Shown here in pieces: positions 49,164-57,543 of a stretch of 64,000 nt of DNA (positions are counted from its first letter, which is position 1; every line of letters begins with the position of its first letter). The notes beneath the pieces are model-generated. The model had not been told where the DNA came from, ran no database searches, and was given only the letters and a program-made list of their open reading frames with translations. This DNA is from Nocardioides phosphati (GTDB lineage Bacteria > Actinomycetota > Actinomycetes > Propionibacteriales > Nocardioidaceae): assembly GCF_014646375.1 (NCBI RefSeq), contig NZ_BMNI01000001.1, positions 393,949-457,948 of the forward strand, read 5' to 3'. A program made the translations under genes and the position numbers.

Positions 49164-49873
49164 CGAGCCGGGGACCCGGCGGTCGGGGCGGCACTAGTAA
49201 CCGGGTTCCGGCCGTGCTCGGACATCCGGTGGCGGGCGTTGTCGGAGATCTCGGCGGCGATGCCGGCCGACTGCCGGGCGCTGGTGGCAGCGTGGTCGAC
49301 GACGTCCCCGAGGAGACGAACGTCCTCATCGGCGCGGGCGAGCTCCTTGCCGGCAGTGCGGATGCTGCGGTCCAGGGTGACCGGTTCGAGCAGCGCCGGC
49401 GGAGTGACGTCCTGGCTGACTCGGCGCGCGCTGTCGACGTGCTGGGCGGCGAGCTGCGCCACCGGCTTGGCAAGCGCGACCATCTCGCCGACGACCGCGA
49501 TGCGTGGCTTCAGCTGCGCGACGTCGCCCGCGACGACGGGATCGGAGGTGTCTGCCAGATCGAGGACGCCACGGGCCTCGTTGAGCGACTCCGAAGCGTG
49601 GTTGAGGTGCCCGAACAGCTCGCGGGTCAGCTCCGGCATACCGTTGCAGCGGGTCTGGAGTCGACCCAGGTGCTCGCTGGCCGCCTCGAGGTAGAAGTCA
49701 CCGCGGTCGGTGAGTCTCGCCTTGGCTGCGTCGAGCTCGGCGTCGTCGAGCACGCGGAGTGCAGAGGTGATCGAGGTCTGGATGTCCTCAACCACCCTTC
49801 GGGCGCGGCCCACGGCCCGCTCGGCGACGAAGACGGCGTCGGCGGCGCGCAGCGTCGTGTCGGTGGACGTCAT
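49160..49873 (-). CDS. hypothetical coiled-coil protein, 237 aa
   Basis: A long helical protein without membrane segment. Heptad-like stretches run through RRVVEDIQTSITSALRVLDDAELDAAKARL and SARRVSQDV, and many Ala, Leu, Asp and Arg residues suggest a rod-like dimer. No family is recognised. The ATG overlaps the stop of the 51-aa gene (ATGA) and its stop is followed at once by the 38-codon frame. Part of a leftward operon ending in the nuclease. Confidence 0.6.
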   Translation of the reverse strand: MTSTDTTLRAADAVFVAERAVGRARRVVEDIQTSITSALRVLDDAELDAAKARLTDRGDFYLEAASEHLGRLQTRCNGMPELTRELFGHLNHASESLNEARGVLDLADTSDPVVAGDVAQLKPRIAVVGEMVALAKPVAQLAAQHVDSARRVSQDVTPPALLEPVTLDRSIRTAGKELARADEDVRLLGDVVDHAATSARQSAGIAAEISDNARHRMSEHGRNPVTSAAPTAGSPAR

Positions 49874-50025
49874 GCCGATTCGTCTCCTCCGCTCTCGGGC
49901 GCCCGAGAACTGTTGGGCGGCGGCAGGACCTCGCGCATCCGGTCGAGCGAGGCCAGTGCCTGCTCGAGGTGATCGCGGACCTCCTGGACAGGGTCACGGT
50001 CGGGGGTATCAGTGGGCGTGCTCAC
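49870..50025 (-). CDS. hypothetical protein, 51 aa
   Basis: A short acidic protein with a central helix (DPVQEVRDHLEQALASLDRMREVL) between Pro/Thr- and Ser/Glu-rich ends. GTG at 50025 has AGGAG 6 bases upstream. Its stop overlaps the coiled-coil gene as ATGA. It may partner that protein. Confidence 0.5.
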   Translation of the reverse strand: MSTPTDTPDRDPVQEVRDHLEQALASLDRMREVLPPPNSSRAPESGGDESA

Positions 50026-50149
50026 GGGCAGCTCCTTGGTGGACCGGGTACATGTCTCAGTCACCAAAGGAAGCCCGGCCCGCCGGGGCGATCACCGAGC
50101 CGAGGAAATCTGGATCTGGCGCCGGCTCTCCGACGCCCGGTGCTTGTTC

Positions 50150-50557
50150 CTAGGGCTGGTCCCAGGGCATCGACTCCTGGCCGTCGTCGACGCCATGGCT
50201 GATGATGTGGGCGGTGGCGTTGCGCGCGGCGTCGAGGTGCTTGTGGAGGTCGAGCGCGAGGCCGCGCGCCTCCTCCAAATGGAGTCGTGCGACGCCGATC
50301 GCCATGGACGGATCGGATTCGTCGGTCATCGAGTCCATGCTGAGCTCCTGGCTGGCCAGGGCTTGCTCGAGGGCGCTGGACAGTTGCGAGCACGCCTGGG
50401 GGAGCGCGGCCGCGATGTCGGCGAACTCGGCGAGCTGGTCAGACGTCTCGGCCGGGATCCGGTCCCGCTGCCACATCGTGATCCGGTTGAAGCCGAAGAC
50501 GTGTTCGCGGGCCGCATTCGCGTGCGCTGTTGCCTCGAGTCCGCCACCGTCGTCCAC
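50150..50557 (-). CDS. hypothetical helical protein, 135 aa
   Basis: A soluble acidic helical protein. It includes FNRITMWQRDRIPAETSDQLAEFADIAAALPQ and a later ARLHLEEARGLALDLHKHLDAARN, a pattern like the other helical proteins of this cluster. GTG at 50557 has AGGAG 6 bases upstream. No family is recognised. It probably heads the leftward unit that ends in the nuclease. Confidence 0.55.
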   Translation of the reverse strand: MDDGGGLEATAHANAAREHVFGFNRITMWQRDRIPAETSDQLAEFADIAAALPQACSQLSSALEQALASQELSMDSMTDESDPSMAIGVARLHLEEARGLALDLHKHLDAARNATAHIISHGVDDGQESMPWDQP

Positions 50558-50851
50558 CCGCTGCTCCTTCGGTCCGCTGGGTCTATGGCTCTATGGGTCG
50601 AGTCTCGCTGATCGTGCGGGCCTTCGCCTGGCGCGAGCGCACGGCTGTGGATAAACCGGGAAGGGCCTTCCGCCGGGGGTCGTCGGGCGGGAGTCTGAGC
50701 GGCTCGTGGACGACCAGGCGGCCCTGATGCACGACGGGTGGCGATATCTGCCGCCGCGTGGTCAACGCGTTGGCCTGCGGGGACGGACGGCCTACCGAAG
50801 GCTCGCCGCGGCGGTGGGGGAGTGACGAACTGCATGCCCGCGGAACTCTGC
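50558..50851. other. intergenic region with a DnaA-box match
   Basis: About 290 bp without a supported gene. It contains the second perfect DnaA-box consensus (50646-50654, TGTGGATAA on the plus strand) and probably the promoter for the leftward gene at 50557. Confidence 0.4.
50646..50654 (-). promoter_or_regulatory. perfect DnaA-box consensus TTATCCACA, second copy
   Basis: The minus strand reads TTATCCACA, as at 46997-47005. The two sites lie 3.6 kb apart, flanking the M48-like/nuclease cluster, in the same orientation. Confidence 0.35.
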
Positions 50852-51203
50852 TCAGCGAGTGATGCCGTTGCCGGGCGTGTCGGCTGCGCCGCCGCCGGCG
50901 AGCGGTGCGCGGGCCCTCAGTCGACGGCGGGCCGGGCTGTCGGCCTCCTGACCGACCTCTTCGACGTCGCGGCTAGGACGGCCGTCTCGCACTGGCGGAT
51001 GGGCGGCCTCGCTGAGAGATCCGGCAAGGTCCTCGATGTCGGCCTCCAGTACACGCTCAAGGAGGTTGGCGATGCTCGTTGGGGAGCCGTCGCACTCGGC
51101 CGCCAAGGAGGCGGCCAGATGGTCGAGCGCGGCGTTGCCGCACGGGGTGAAGATGACGACTCCGGGACCCGGGTTCTCAGTTGGGGATGTGCTCGTGGTC
51201 CAC
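50852..51203 (-). pseudogene. hypothetical gene with a probable +1 frameshift near its start
   Basis: The main frame shows strong third-position GC and reads VVIFTPCGNAALDHLAASLA, then AECDGSPTSIANLLERVLEADIEDLAG and a disordered tail. It has no ATG or GTG start. In another phase a GTG at 51203, with AGGA 6 bases upstream, reads eight residues (VDHEHIPN) to a TGA; skipping one base there enters the main frame. The layout resembles the release-factor type +1 shift at a TGA, but a one-base insertion is simpler. A TTG start at 51106 would give an 84-residue protein instead. Confidence 0.4.
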
Positions 51204-51433
51204 CTCGCTTCCTAGCCACCTAAGTCAGGCACGAGGCTGGGAGCGATCAACAGCGGCCGAAGCTCCCTCGTGCAGGTTTGGCGTACAGCGCGAACAAGCC
51301 AACTCCGGAGCGTGGTGCCTTGGATGGTCGGGGTGCGTGCGAGCAACCGTCGTCAGCGGGTTCGAACTCGCCCTGCTCTGTGTGCGGACCTTGACGAAGA
51401 TCGACGAGGGCATGCAGATAGTGTTCGGCGGCG
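51204..51433. other. intergenic region before the XRE gene
   Basis: About 230 bp between divergent genes. No gene, palindrome or clear promoter box is visible. Confidence 0.3.
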
Positions 51434-51892
51434 ATGGTTTCCGGAGTCGATCCCTCAGCATTGCGGGCTTCCCGAGAGAAGGCGGGTCTGACCCAGCACG
51501 AGCTGGCGCGACTCGTTGGCGCAGCTGGGGGAGAGCGCGTCTCACGCTGGGAACTCGGTACCTCGGTGCCGCGGCCCGACTTCCTGGTGAAGCTCGCTCG
51601 CGCCCTCGACATCCCGGCGCTCCGGCTGATCCACCTTGACGGCGAGGTCCCCGACCTAAGGGCGCTGCGCCTGCAGGCTGGCTTGACCGTGCCCGAGCTC
51701 GTCGCCCGGTCGAATCTGTCGGCACCGACGTACTACTCCTGGGAGCAAGGTCGATGGACCCGGCTGCCCGGGCCTTCCACGCTCGAGGCACTCGGGCGCG
51801 TTCTCCATGAACCGGCCGACGTCGTCGCGATGGCGTTCAATGAAGCGCAGCGCCTCCGCCGACAGCGGCAGGGCCGGACCAAGCCTCGGTAG
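51434..51892 (+). CDS. regulator with two XRE (Cro/CI) helix-turn-helix domains
   Basis: A 152-residue protein. The first domain (about 10-65) reads LRASREKAGLTQHELARLVG...RVSRWELGTSVPRPDFLVKLARALD; the second (about 75-140) reads LRALRLQAGLTVPELVARSNLSAPTYYSWEQGRW...LEALGRVLH. Tandem XRE domains in one short chain suggest binding to two half-sites. ATG at 51434 gives the full first domain, without a good ribosome site. It is 304 bp upstream of the second Tad operon on the same strand and may regulate it or the leftward unknown cluster. Confidence 0.8.
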   Translation: MVSGVDPSALRASREKAGLTQHELARLVGAAGGERVSRWELGTSVPRPDFLVKLARALDIPALRLIHLDGEVPDLRALRLQAGLTVPELVARSNLSAPTYYSWEQGRWTRLPGPSTLEALGRVLHEPADVVAMAFNEAQRLRRQRQGRTKPR

Positions 51893-52196
51893 CTGAGTAC
51901 CTGCACGGATGATTGCCGCTGGACACGAGGGGCGGAATCGGCACGGGAGAAACCCGGACGAATGTGGTCTCATGGATCCGCGCGTTCGGTCGCGCTGACG
52001 CCCAGTTCCATCGGGGGACTTGGGCCGCGACCCCTCCTGCAGAGGACTCTGGCGATGATTTCTCGGATTCCGCCCCCTGTGGAGAAACCAGAACTCGATA
52101 AGAATGCACTAGTGTGTTCCTATGAAATTGGGTCATGGTGATCGCCCCGGCCTGTCTTGACACATAGGTGATCGAGAGACGAGAGGACTCGGACTG
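51893..52196 (+). promoter_or_regulatory. upstream region of the second Tad operon
   Basis: A 304-bp gap without genes. It holds an AT-rich island (52095-52130) with GCACTAGTG (52106-52114), a 9-mer shared with the promoter of the M48-like gene, and a TTGACA box at 52157-52162 for which no good -10 box follows. A GAGAGGA sequence serves as ribosome site for the SAF-domain gene. Confidence 0.4.
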
Positions 52197-52901
52197 ATGT
52201 CGCTGGACACCACCTCGCAGACCGCTTCTGGAGGCCCGCCGCCGAGCGGCCCGGCGCCGGCTGCCTCGAAGGAAACGGTCGGTCGCGAGCAGGCCACCGC
52301 CCGGGCGAAAAGACGCCGTCGGCCCTTGTTGTTCGCGATCTGCGTGGTGCTGGTCGCCGCCGGAGCGCTTGGCGCCGCGTTTGCCTACACCTCGGTCAGC
52401 GACACGCAGGAGGTCCTCGTCGTGAACCGGGACGTCGCGCGAGGAGAGACCATCGAGGCCGGTGACCTCGCCATCGTGCGCGTGAGCGTCGACCCGGCGC
52501 TGACGCCTGTTCCCGGCAGCCAGAAGGCCGAGCTCGAGGGCAGTCGCGCCGCCGTCGACCTGTGGGCCGGCACCTTGCTCACCGAGCAGGCAGTCGCCGA
52601 CAACCTGGTGCCGGGTGAGGGGGAGTCCCTGGTGGGCATCAGCCTGACTCCCGCCCAGATGCCCTCGGAGCCGCTCTACGGCGGCGACGTCGTCCGGATC
52701 GTCACCACCCCCGGAGACCAGGGCGAGATCACCGACAAGGAGCCCGTCACCATCGAGGCCACGGTGGTTGGTGTGAGCCGGGTCGAGGAGACGGGGGAGA
52801 CCGTCGTCGACGTCTCGGTGCCCGAAAGCGAGGCGGCCGACCTTGCGGCCCGCGCCGCCACCGGCCGGGTCGCGCTCGTCCTGGACGCCCGGGAGCGCTG
52901 A
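52197..52901 (+). CDS. SAF-domain protein, CpaB/RcpC-like (Tad locus 2)
   Basis: A 234-residue paralog of the product of 31224-31901. A disordered cytoplasmic N-terminus, an RRRR stop before the membrane helix (about 43-66), then the SAF domain VLVVNRDVARGETIEAGDLAIVRV and GISLTPAQMPSEPLYGGDVVRIV. The sequences end almost identically (VALVLDARER). It heads the second Tad operon, 3 bp before tadZ. Confidence 0.82.
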   Translation: MSLDTTSQTASGGPPPSGPAPAASKETVGREQATARAKRRRRPLLFAICVVLVAAGALGAAFAYTSVSDTQEVLVVNRDVARGETIEAGDLAIVRVSVDPALTPVPGSQKAELEGSRAAVDLWAGTLLTEQAVADNLVPGEGESLVGISLTPAQMPSEPLYGGDVVRIVTTPGDQGEITDKEPVTIEATVVGVSRVEETGETVVDVSVPESEAADLAARAATGRVALVLDARER

Positions 52902-52904
52902 GGA

Positions 52905-53744
52905 ATGGCGCTGATCGTCCTGGCCTCCGCGAGCGGTTCGCCCGGCGTGTCCACCACGGCGCTCGGGCTCACCCTCAACTGGCCGCGTCCCGTGCTCCTG
53001 GTCGACGCCGACCCAACCGGATCCTCCTCGGTCTTCGCCGGCTACTTCCACGGCACACAGGAGCCGACCGGTGGCCTGATCAACCTCGCCCTCTCCTTGC
53101 GCGATGGAGGACTGGCCGACGCCTTGCCCCGCGAGACGCTGCTGCTGGACCCCGAAGCGCCGGCCGAGCGATCGGCCTGGTTCCTGCCCGGTATCCGCGC
53201 CCACGAGCAGGCCCCCAGCCTGCTGCCCCTGTGGGATCCGCTCACCGAGCAGCTGCGCACCCTCGAGCGCAACGACCAGGACGTCATCGTCGACGCCGGC
53301 CGGCTCGGCCTCGCCGGCTCGGCACAGCCGCTCATCGCCGCCTCCGACCTGACCCTGCTCGTCACCCGCAGCTCGCTGCCGGCACTGGCCGGCGCGACAA
53401 GCTGGGCCAAGACCCTGCGGGGACAGTTCGCCGCGGTCGGTGGCCTATCTCGTCTCGGGGTCCTCCTCGTCGACGAGGAGCGCCGCTGGCCCACGGTTCC
53501 CACCGGCGCCCGAGTGAGGCCCTACACCGCACGCCACATCGCCAAGGCCCTGCAGATCCCCGTGGTCGCCTCTGTGGACTGGGAGCCCGAGGTAGCCGAG
53601 TTCTACTCCCATGGCGCTCGCAAGCCCCGCAAGTTCGAGTCCTCCGGACTGCTGCGCGGCTACCGCGCCAGCACCGCCATCATCCAGTCCATCCTCGGCG
53701 CCAACCAGGCAGCCCTCGCTCCCACGAACGGAGGCCACGCATGA
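52905..53744 (+). CDS. tadZ: TadZ/CpaE-like ParA-family ATPase (Tad locus 2)
   Basis: A 279-residue paralog of the protein encoded at 30457. The deviant P-loop reads SASGSPGVSTTALGLTL, again without Lys, and the second motif is PVLLVDADPTGSS. A 25-residue insertion compared with the first copy lies in the C-terminal half. It overlaps tadA as ATGA. It probably places the machine at the membrane. Confidence 0.82.
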   Translation: MALIVLASASGSPGVSTTALGLTLNWPRPVLLVDADPTGSSSVFAGYFHGTQEPTGGLINLALSLRDGGLADALPRETLLLDPEAPAERSAWFLPGIRAHEQAPSLLPLWDPLTEQLRTLERNDQDVIVDAGRLGLAGSAQPLIAASDLTLLVTRSSLPALAGATSWAKTLRGQFAAVGGLSRLGVLLVDEERRWPTVPTGARVRPYTARHIAKALQIPVVASVDWEPEVAEFYSHGARKPRKFESSGLLRGYRASTAIIQSILGANQAALAPTNGGHA

Positions 53745-55417
53745 GCGCCAACGGACACCACCCGGAGACCAACGGCCGTGACCCGCTGCGCGCCGACGAG
53801 TGGCTCGAGGCCCGCCACGCCGCGAACCGCGAGCAGACCTCCCCGTTCGCCCGCGGCAGCATCAACGGCACCCCGCCGCCCCAGCCGCCGGTCGTCGAGG
53901 ACCACGACCCGACCTCGCTGCCGATCTTCGCCTCCGCTTGGACCAGCGACAGCGAGGGGCAGCCGCCCGGCCGCGCCCGCTCGGAGTTCAGCCTGCGCCC
54001 GCTCGTGGTGCCCGCAGAGGAGCACCACCACATCCACGGCGCCGATGGCGAAGTCGAGCTGGACTGGGAGCTGGTCGCGCAGTACCGCGCCGAGATCTCC
54101 TCGCGCCTGACCGCCCGACTCGACAAGGAAGGTGGCCGGGTCACCGAAGAGGACCGCGAGCAGATGGGCCTCGACGTCATCGAGGAGCTCATCAAGTCCG
54201 AGGCCGAGACGCTGGTCTCCACCGGCCGGCCCCCGTGGTCGAAGGACCAGGAGAAGGCACTCAAGTCCGCCCTCCACGCCGCCCTGTTCGGACTCGGCCG
54301 CCTGCAGCCGCTGGTCGAGCGCGAGGACGTCGAGAACATCATCGTCATCGCCCGCGGCCCGGCCTGCTCGGTGTGGCTGGAGCTCACCGACGGCACCCTG
54401 GTCGAGGCCGCCCCGATCGCCGACTCCGAGGACGAGCTGCGCGAGTTCCTCTCCGATCTCGGCGCACGGCAGAACCGGCCCTTCACCGAGGCCCGTCCGC
54501 ACCTGGACCTCCGGCTGCCCGGGGGAGCGCGGCTCGCGGCCGGCTCCTGGGTGATGGCCTGCACCTCGGTGGTGATCCGGCGCCACGGCATGCGCGAGGT
54601 GTCGATGGACGAGATGGTCTACGACCGCAAGGCGTGTAGCCCGGTCCTGGCCGACTTCGTCGCCGCCTGCGTGCGCGCCGGCAAGAGCATCGTCGTGTCC
54701 GGGGTCCAAGGCTCTGGCAAGACCACGTGGGTCCGCGCCCTGGCTTCGTGCATCCCGCCTTGGGAGATGATCGGCACATTCGAGACCGAGTTCGAGCTGC
54801 ACCTGCACGAGCTGGTCGACAGGCACAAGATCGTCCACGCCTGGGAGCACCGCCCCGGATCCGGCGAGGTCGGCATCGACGGCCGCCAGGCCGGTGAGTT
54901 CAGCCTCGAGGAGGCCATCCACCACTCCTTCCGGTTCAGCCTCGCCCGCCAGATCGTCGGCGAGGTCCGCGGCCCCGAGGTCTGGAACATGCTCAAGGCC
55001 ATGGAGTCCGGCCCGGGCTCGATCAGCACCACCCACGCCCGCAGCGCCGAGCACACCATCGAGAAGCTCGTCTCCTGCGCCATGGAGAAGGGCCCCCAGG
55101 TCACCCGCGATCTGGCGATCAGCAAGCTCGCCGCCGCGATCGACATCGTGATGTACCTGCGCTCGGAGGTCATCCCCAACCCCGACGGCACCTTCCGCAA
55201 GCAGCGCTGGGTCGAGGAGGTCCTGGTCGTCCAGCCCAGCATCGACGCCGCCAGGGGATACGCCACCACCCCGATCTTCGCCCCCAACCAGCTCGGCCAG
55301 GCTGTCGCGACAGGCAAGCTCGACAACTTCCTCGCCCAGGAGCTGGCGAGGCATGGGTTCGACCTCGAGGCGTACAAGGCCGAGTCCCTGGCCAACCCGG
55401 GGGTGGCCACCTCATGA
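53741..55417 (+). CDS. tadA: TadA/CpaF-type secretion ATPase (Tad locus 2)
   Basis: A 558-residue motor. It has the same order as the first copy: an N-terminal extension (longer here by about 60 residues, with a His-rich EEHHHIHGADGE), Walker A GVQGSGKTTWVRAL (about 320), Asp box IGTFETEFELHLHEL, Walker B region RQIVGEVRGPEVWNMLKAM, and His box GSISTTHARSAE. ATG at 53741 overlaps the tadZ stop; a longer frame upstream is out of phase with coding bias. Confidence 0.92.
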   Translation: MSANGHHPETNGRDPLRADEWLEARHAANREQTSPFARGSINGTPPPQPPVVEDHDPTSLPIFASAWTSDSEGQPPGRARSEFSLRPLVVPAEEHHHIHGADGEVELDWELVAQYRAEISSRLTARLDKEGGRVTEEDREQMGLDVIEELIKSEAETLVSTGRPPWSKDQEKALKSALHAALFGLGRLQPLVEREDVENIIVIARGPACSVWLELTDGTLVEAAPIADSEDELREFLSDLGARQNRPFTEARPHLDLRLPGGARLAAGSWVMACTSVVIRRHGMREVSMDEMVYDRKACSPVLADFVAACVRAGKSIVVSGVQGSGKTTWVRALASCIPPWEMIGTFETEFELHLHELVDRHKIVHAWEHRPGSGEVGIDGRQAGEFSLEEAIHHSFRFSLARQIVGEVRGPEVWNMLKAMESGPGSISTTHARSAEHTIEKLVSCAMEKGPQVTRDLAISKLAAAIDIVMYLRSEVIPNPDGTFRKQRWVEEVLVVQPSIDAARGYATTPIFAPNQLGQAVATGKLDNFLAQELARHGFDLEAYKAESLANPGVATS

Positions 55418-56346
55418 GCACCGTGTTCCTGCCCGCCGTCTTCGGGGCCCTTATCGTCATCGGCCTGATCGGGATGGTCTACGCAATGATCCCGGCACCG
55501 CCCAAGCCGCAGCGGCCCGCCCGGAGCGTCACCCCGTTCGGACGGCTCGGGAGCTGGTTCGCCCGGCTCGACCGCCGCACCCGGATGCTGATGGTCGGCG
55601 GTGCCGTGGCCGGCCTCCTGGTCGCGCTGGTGACCGGCTGGGTGATCGCGATCGTGCTCGTCCCGGCCGGTATCATCGGTATCCCGCTGCTGCTCACGCC
55701 CCCGCCGGCGGCCGCGAGCATCGAGAAGCTCGAGTCGCTCGAGGAGTGGACGCGGTCCCTCTCAGGCAAGCTGACCGCCGGCCAGTCCCTGCGCTCGGCG
55801 CTCATCAGGTCCCTGCAGTCCGCGCCGGCGCCGATCGAACGCGAGGTCGGGCTGATGGTCTCCCGGCTGTGGAATAGCACCGCCAGCACCGAGGACGTGC
55901 TGCGCGCCTTCGCCGAGGACCTCAACGACTCCACCGGCGATGTCGTGGCCAGCCAGCTGATCTTGGCCGCCAGCGGCCGCGGCCAGGCCGGACTGTCGAA
56001 GGCGCTGGACGCCCTCGCCGAGACCGTCGCCTCCGATGTGCGCGCTCGCCGCCAGATCGCCGCCGACCAGGCCAAGCCCCGCACCACCGCCCGCACCGTC
56101 ACCGTGATCACCCTCGGTGTGCTCGGCATGCTCGCGTTCACCGGCGACTACATCGAGCCCTACGGGTCCCCGCTCGGCCAGGTCATCCTCGCCGTCCTGC
56201 TCTCGGCCTACGTGGCGACCTTGCTGTGGATGCGCCGGATGGCGGTCGCCAAGCCGCTCCCGCGGTTCCTCGACCTCCAGGCCCGCAACGCGCACCGCGC
56301 CGCCCAGCGCACGGCACCGAGCGAGAACCAAGGCGCGCTCGCATGA
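55414..56346 (+). CDS. tadB: TadB-like pilus platform protein (Tad locus 2)
   Basis: A 310-residue T2SSF membrane protein with helices at about 5-25, 58-95 and 230-275, and the conserved LESLEEWTRSLSGKLTAGQSLRSAL and DSTGDVVASQLILAASGRG segments. Nearly the same in plan as the first copy. It overlaps both neighbours as ATGA. Confidence 0.88.
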   Translation: MSTVFLPAVFGALIVIGLIGMVYAMIPAPPKPQRPARSVTPFGRLGSWFARLDRRTRMLMVGGAVAGLLVALVTGWVIAIVLVPAGIIGIPLLLTPPPAAASIEKLESLEEWTRSLSGKLTAGQSLRSALIRSLQSAPAPIEREVGLMVSRLWNSTASTEDVLRAFAEDLNDSTGDVVASQLILAASGRGQAGLSKALDALAETVASDVRARRQIAADQAKPRTTARTVTVITLGVLGMLAFTGDYIEPYGSPLGQVILAVLLSAYVATLLWMRRMAVAKPLPRFLDLQARNAHRAAQRTAPSENQGALA

Positions 56347-57257
56347 CCGGCCTGCAGATCGCCCTCGCAAGCGGCGCCCTCCTCGGGCTGGCCCTCGCCC
56401 TGCTCGTGTGGCGCCTCGCGCGGTCGGACCCTGATCTGGTCGACGCCCTGGACCGTCTCTCGCCCGACCACGTCGTGCCCCGACGTAGCGCCCACGGCCT
56501 CGACGACGCCGGCACCGACACCGGATCGGCGGTCGATCGGATCGGCCTGTGGGCGTTGAAGAACCTGCCCGGCGGTGCCTGGGCACACACGCCCCGCAAG
56601 GACCTGGCGCTCCTGCAGATCAGTGAGACCCGGTTCTACGGCGAGAAGGTCGTCTGGGCGATGCTCGGGCTGATCATGCCGCCGCTGCTGGCTGGGTTCT
56701 TCAGTCTGATCGGGCTCCCGCTACCGTTCGCGATCCCCACCCTCGGGTCGCTGGCCCTGGCCGCGCTGTTCTGGTTCATGCCCAACTACAACGCCGCCGA
56801 CGACGCCAAGAAGGCCCGCATCGAGTTCAGCCGAGCGCTGGGCGCCTACATCGACATGGTCGCCACCGGCGTACGCGACGGATCCAGTGGCCAGCAGGCG
56901 CTGCGCTCCGCGGCCGAGGTTGGCGACACCTGGGTGTTCAAGCGGATCGAGAGCGAGCTGCGCCGCGCCCGCTACATGACCCGCGCACCGTGGGACTCCC
57001 TGCACGGTCTGGCCGACGAGCTCGGCGTCCCCGAGCTCGACGACCTCGCCGACATCATGCAGCAATCCGGCCAGGACGGCGCTCAGATCTACAACAACCT
57101 CCGAGCCCGCGCCGCTGCACTCCGCTCGGCGATGCTCAGCGCCGAGGTCGGCAAGGCCAACGCCACCTCTGAGCGCATGTACATCCCCGCCAGCCTGCTC
57201 GGCGTCGTCTTCTTGGCGATCCTCGTCGCCCCCTCGATGCTCCGCTTCACCACCTGA
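56343..57257 (+). CDS. tadC: TadC-like pilus platform protein (Tad locus 2)
   Basis: A 304-residue T2SSF membrane protein. It shares with the first copy MTGLQIALASGALLGLALAL at the start, FMPNYNAADDAKKARIEFSRALGAYIDM in the middle and ASLLGVVFLAILVAPSMLRF at the end. ATG at 56343 overlaps tadB. A 76-bp gap separates it from flp, perhaps allowing separate transcription of the pilin. Confidence 0.88.
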   Translation: MTGLQIALASGALLGLALALLVWRLARSDPDLVDALDRLSPDHVVPRRSAHGLDDAGTDTGSAVDRIGLWALKNLPGGAWAHTPRKDLALLQISETRFYGEKVVWAMLGLIMPPLLAGFFSLIGLPLPFAIPTLGSLALAALFWFMPNYNAADDAKKARIEFSRALGAYIDMVATGVRDGSSGQQALRSAAEVGDTWVFKRIESELRRARYMTRAPWDSLHGLADELGVPELDDLADIMQQSGQDGAQIYNNLRARAAALRSAMLSAEVGKANATSERMYIPASLLGVVFLAILVAPSMLRFTT

Positions 57258-57333
57258 CCGACCTAACACCGACCCCAAAGAACCCGGGTCACCCAAACCG
57301 CAACACCCGAACAACCAGGAAGGAAGAACCCCG

Positions 57334-57537
57334 ATGTTGAAGCTCTTCATCGCCCTCCAGCTGGCGGCGCTGACCACGCTCGCCTCCCTCGAGGACCGCG
57401 TCACCAGGCAGCGCGACGAGCGCGGCTCCGTCACGATCGAGCAGGTCATCTGGGCGGGCGCGGTGATCGTCATCGTCGGCATCGTCGTCGCGGCCATCAA
57501 GTTCTTCGTGACCAGCGAGTCCGCCAAGATCAAGTAG
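57334..57537 (+). CDS. flp: Flp-type major pilin (Tad locus 2)
   Basis: A 67-residue prepilin with a long leader, the cut motif ERG|SVTIE (Glu at +5) and the pilin helix QVIWAGAVIVIVGIVVAAIKFFV. It is a close match to the pilin encoded at 26968, including the long hydrophobic leader (LFIALQLAALTTLAS) that ordinary Flp pilins lack. AGGAAGG upstream gives a strong ribosome site, fitting a major subunit. Confidence 0.86.
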   Translation: MLKLFIALQLAALTTLASLEDRVTRQRDERGSVTIEQVIWAGAVIVIVGIVVAAIKFFVTSESAKIK

Positions 57538-57543
57538 GCCGCC

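Noticed and set aside
53231..53740. Long N-terminal extension of TadA in locus 2
   Set aside because: It overlaps tadZ in another phase and has Arg/Pro-rich shadow composition.
53660..55354. 564-codon minus-strand open frame opposite tadA
   Set aside because: Antisense shadow of a strongly conserved gene; no ribosome site.
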